Below, piece by piece: positions 11,877-12,957 of a stretch of 12,957 nt of DNA (position 1 is its first letter; the number at the start of each line of letters is the position of its first letter). The DNA comes from Phycisphaerae bacterium (GTDB lineage: Bacteria; Planctomycetota; Phycisphaerae; Phycisphaerales; SM1A02). A program made the position numbers and the translations under genes. The stretch spans positions 1 to 12,957 of the forward strand of contig PKCT01000257.1 of the NCBI GenBank assembly GCA_002862325.1, written 5' to 3'. Under the pieces are notes generated by a model. The model saw only the letters and a program-made list of their open reading frames with translations, did not search any database and had not been told where the DNA came from.

Positions 11877-12957
11877 TTGAGCACCCCCGAGCCCATCCAG
11901 GCCTCGATTCTCAGACCATCGAGGATTCTTCTCGACGGCGTTATCCATCGTGACAAGGAGATCGAGATCGCCGACGATCGGATCGTCGACTTGCGGGACG
12001 CGTCGGTCCCAGCGACCTGGAACGTACTGGTCGTGCCCGGTTTCCTCAACGCCCACAGCCACGCCTTCCAAAGGGGATTGCGGGGACTCGGAGATCGGTA
12101 TCCCGATGGCGCCGGCTCGTTCTTCACTTGGCGGTCGTCGATGTACGACCTCGTCGAGAATCTTGATCCGGAGCGATGTAGGGAGATCAGTCGACGGGCG
12201 TTCGAGGAGATGCTCGACGTTGGTATCACGGCGGTCGGTGAGTTCCATTACGTCCATCACGCCGCCGACGTGCGCTGCAGGTTGGACGAAGCGGTTGTTC
12301 AGGCCGCCCGCGAATCCGGCATTCGGCTCGTTCTGCTGCACGCCGACTATGTTCGGGGCGACTTCGACGGCCGACCGCTGGAGGGCGGCCAGTATCGCTT
12401 CGACACCGGGTCGATCGACGACTACCTGGGATCGCTCGCTCGGGTCGACGAGATGATCTCGGGTCCCCTGGAGACGGTCGCGCCAATCGTCCACTCGACT
12501 CGGGCGGTACCGATCGAACGGATCCGGCAGGTGGCCGCGGAGGCCCGCGCGCGGGAAGCCGCGTTTCACATCCATCTGGAGGAGGCCGTGGCGGAGATCG
12601 ACGCCTGTCGAGCCGCCCACGGCTGCACGCCGATGAGGCTCCTGCTCGACCACGGGATCGTCGACGAGCGGACGACCTCCATTCACTGCACGCACTCGAT
12701 CGCTTCGGATCTCCGCGACTACGCCGCGGCGGGCGGGACGATCTGTCTCTGTCCGAACACCGAGGGCAATCTCGGCGACGGGATGCCGGACCTCGCCACC
12801 ATGCGGGACGCCGGCATTCCGCTTTCGATCGGCACGGATCTCAACAGCCGAATATCGCCGATGGAGGATCTTCGTTGGATCGAATATGTCCAGCGGGTGC
12901 GTCACCAGCGTCGCGGCGAATGGGTGGACTCGGATGGTCGGGTCGGACGGCCGGTCG
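11877..12957 (+). CDS. hutF: Formimidoylglutamate deiminase, 5' part (3' end outside window)
   Basis: The first 360 codons of a metal-dependent amidohydrolase that turns N-formimino-L-glutamate into N-formyl-L-glutamate and ammonia in histidine degradation; full-length HutF is about 450 aa. Residues known from the Pseudomonas HutF structure are present in order and nearly in register: metal ligands H60 and H62 in NAHSHAFQ, Q65, R86 in FTWR, Y125 in GEFHYVHH, ligand H233 and E236 in HIHLEEAVAE, H270 in HCTH, and ligand D321 in IGTDLN. NTEGNLGDG (294-302) is a HutF hallmark. The residue after D321 is leucine where Pseudomonas has a serine-histidine pair. A TAA at 11865 closes the frame upstream, and neither ATG nor GTG precedes the first conserved block, so TTG 11877 is the best start. 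It is divergent from folE. The partner HutG (formylglutamate hydrolase) is not in view. Confidence 0.9.
   Translation, partial: MSTPEPIQASILRPSRILLDGVIHRDKEIEIADDRIVDLRDASVPATWNVLVVPGFLNAHSHAFQRGLRGLGDRYPDGAGSFFTWRSSMYDLVENLDPERCREISRRAFEEMLDVGITAVGEFHYVHHAADVRCRLDEAVVQAARESGIRLVLLHADYVRGDFDGRPLEGGQYRFDTGSIDDYLGSLARVDEMISGPLETVAPIVHSTRAVPIERIRQVAAEARAREAAFHIHLEEAVAEIDACRAAHGCTPMRLLLDHGIVDERTTSIHCTHSIASDLRDYAAAGGTICLCPNTEGNLGDGMPDLATMRDAGIPLSIGTDLNSRISPMEDLRWIEYVQRVRHQRRGEWVDSDGRVGRPV

Noticed and set aside
11754..12905. 383-aa open frame on the minus strand
   Set aside because: It is antisense to hutF, which shows every catalytic residue in order. The minus frame is arginine-rich and shows no domain.

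Overview
The window looks like chromosomal DNA of a planctomycete, most likely class Phycisphaerae. The base composition is clearly GC-rich. A secreted protein ends in the paired dockerin-like module typical of that group (CPGDLLGDGKVDAADLG ... LLGNWGPCP). A second short envelope protein ends in a PEP-CTERM-type sorting tail (VPAPGALALLGLAGL followed by RRRR). The assignment rests on these motifs and on gene content, not on a search.

Region 1 (1-6219, all + strand) is one metabolic gene block. It holds the 3' part of a diaminopimelate-epimerase-type gene (dapF), overlapping by GTGA with an M20 metallohydrolase of the carboxypeptidase G2 type. After about 110 bp come a class III aminotransferase, an arginine/ornithine N-succinyltransferase (AstA) and N-succinylglutamate-semialdehyde dehydrogenase (AstD), spaced 22 bp and 2 bp apart. 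Together these give succinylation, transamination, oxidation and, if the M20 enzyme replaces AstE, release of glutamate and succinate. No AstB or AstE is present, so the cassette is complete for ornithine to glutamate but not for arginine. AstA has an added C-terminal tail with a lysine at every third residue.

Region 2 (6220-7420) holds a secreted Cys/Met-rich protein with a dockerin-like C-terminus, then a non-coding convergent intergenic region with two strong inverted repeats.

Region 3 (7421-10203) holds a minus-strand pair, single-chain glycyl-tRNA synthetase followed by a CsaA-type tRNA-binding-fold protein. Divergent from it is an atypical short-chain dehydrogenase/reductase that lacks the usual catalytic serine.

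Region 4 (10239-11176) holds a short PEP-CTERM-type protein on the minus strand with an uncertain start codon, a non-coding stretch with small hairpins, a minus-strand tRNA-Arg(CCT), and four imperfect 14-15 bp tandem repeats.

Region 5 (11177-12957) holds GTP cyclohydrolase I (folE, minus strand) and, divergent from it, a formimidoylglutamate deiminase (hutF) cut by the window end. The window thus contains parts of two routes that funnel amino acids to glutamate: the succinyl-ornithine/arginine route and histidine degradation.
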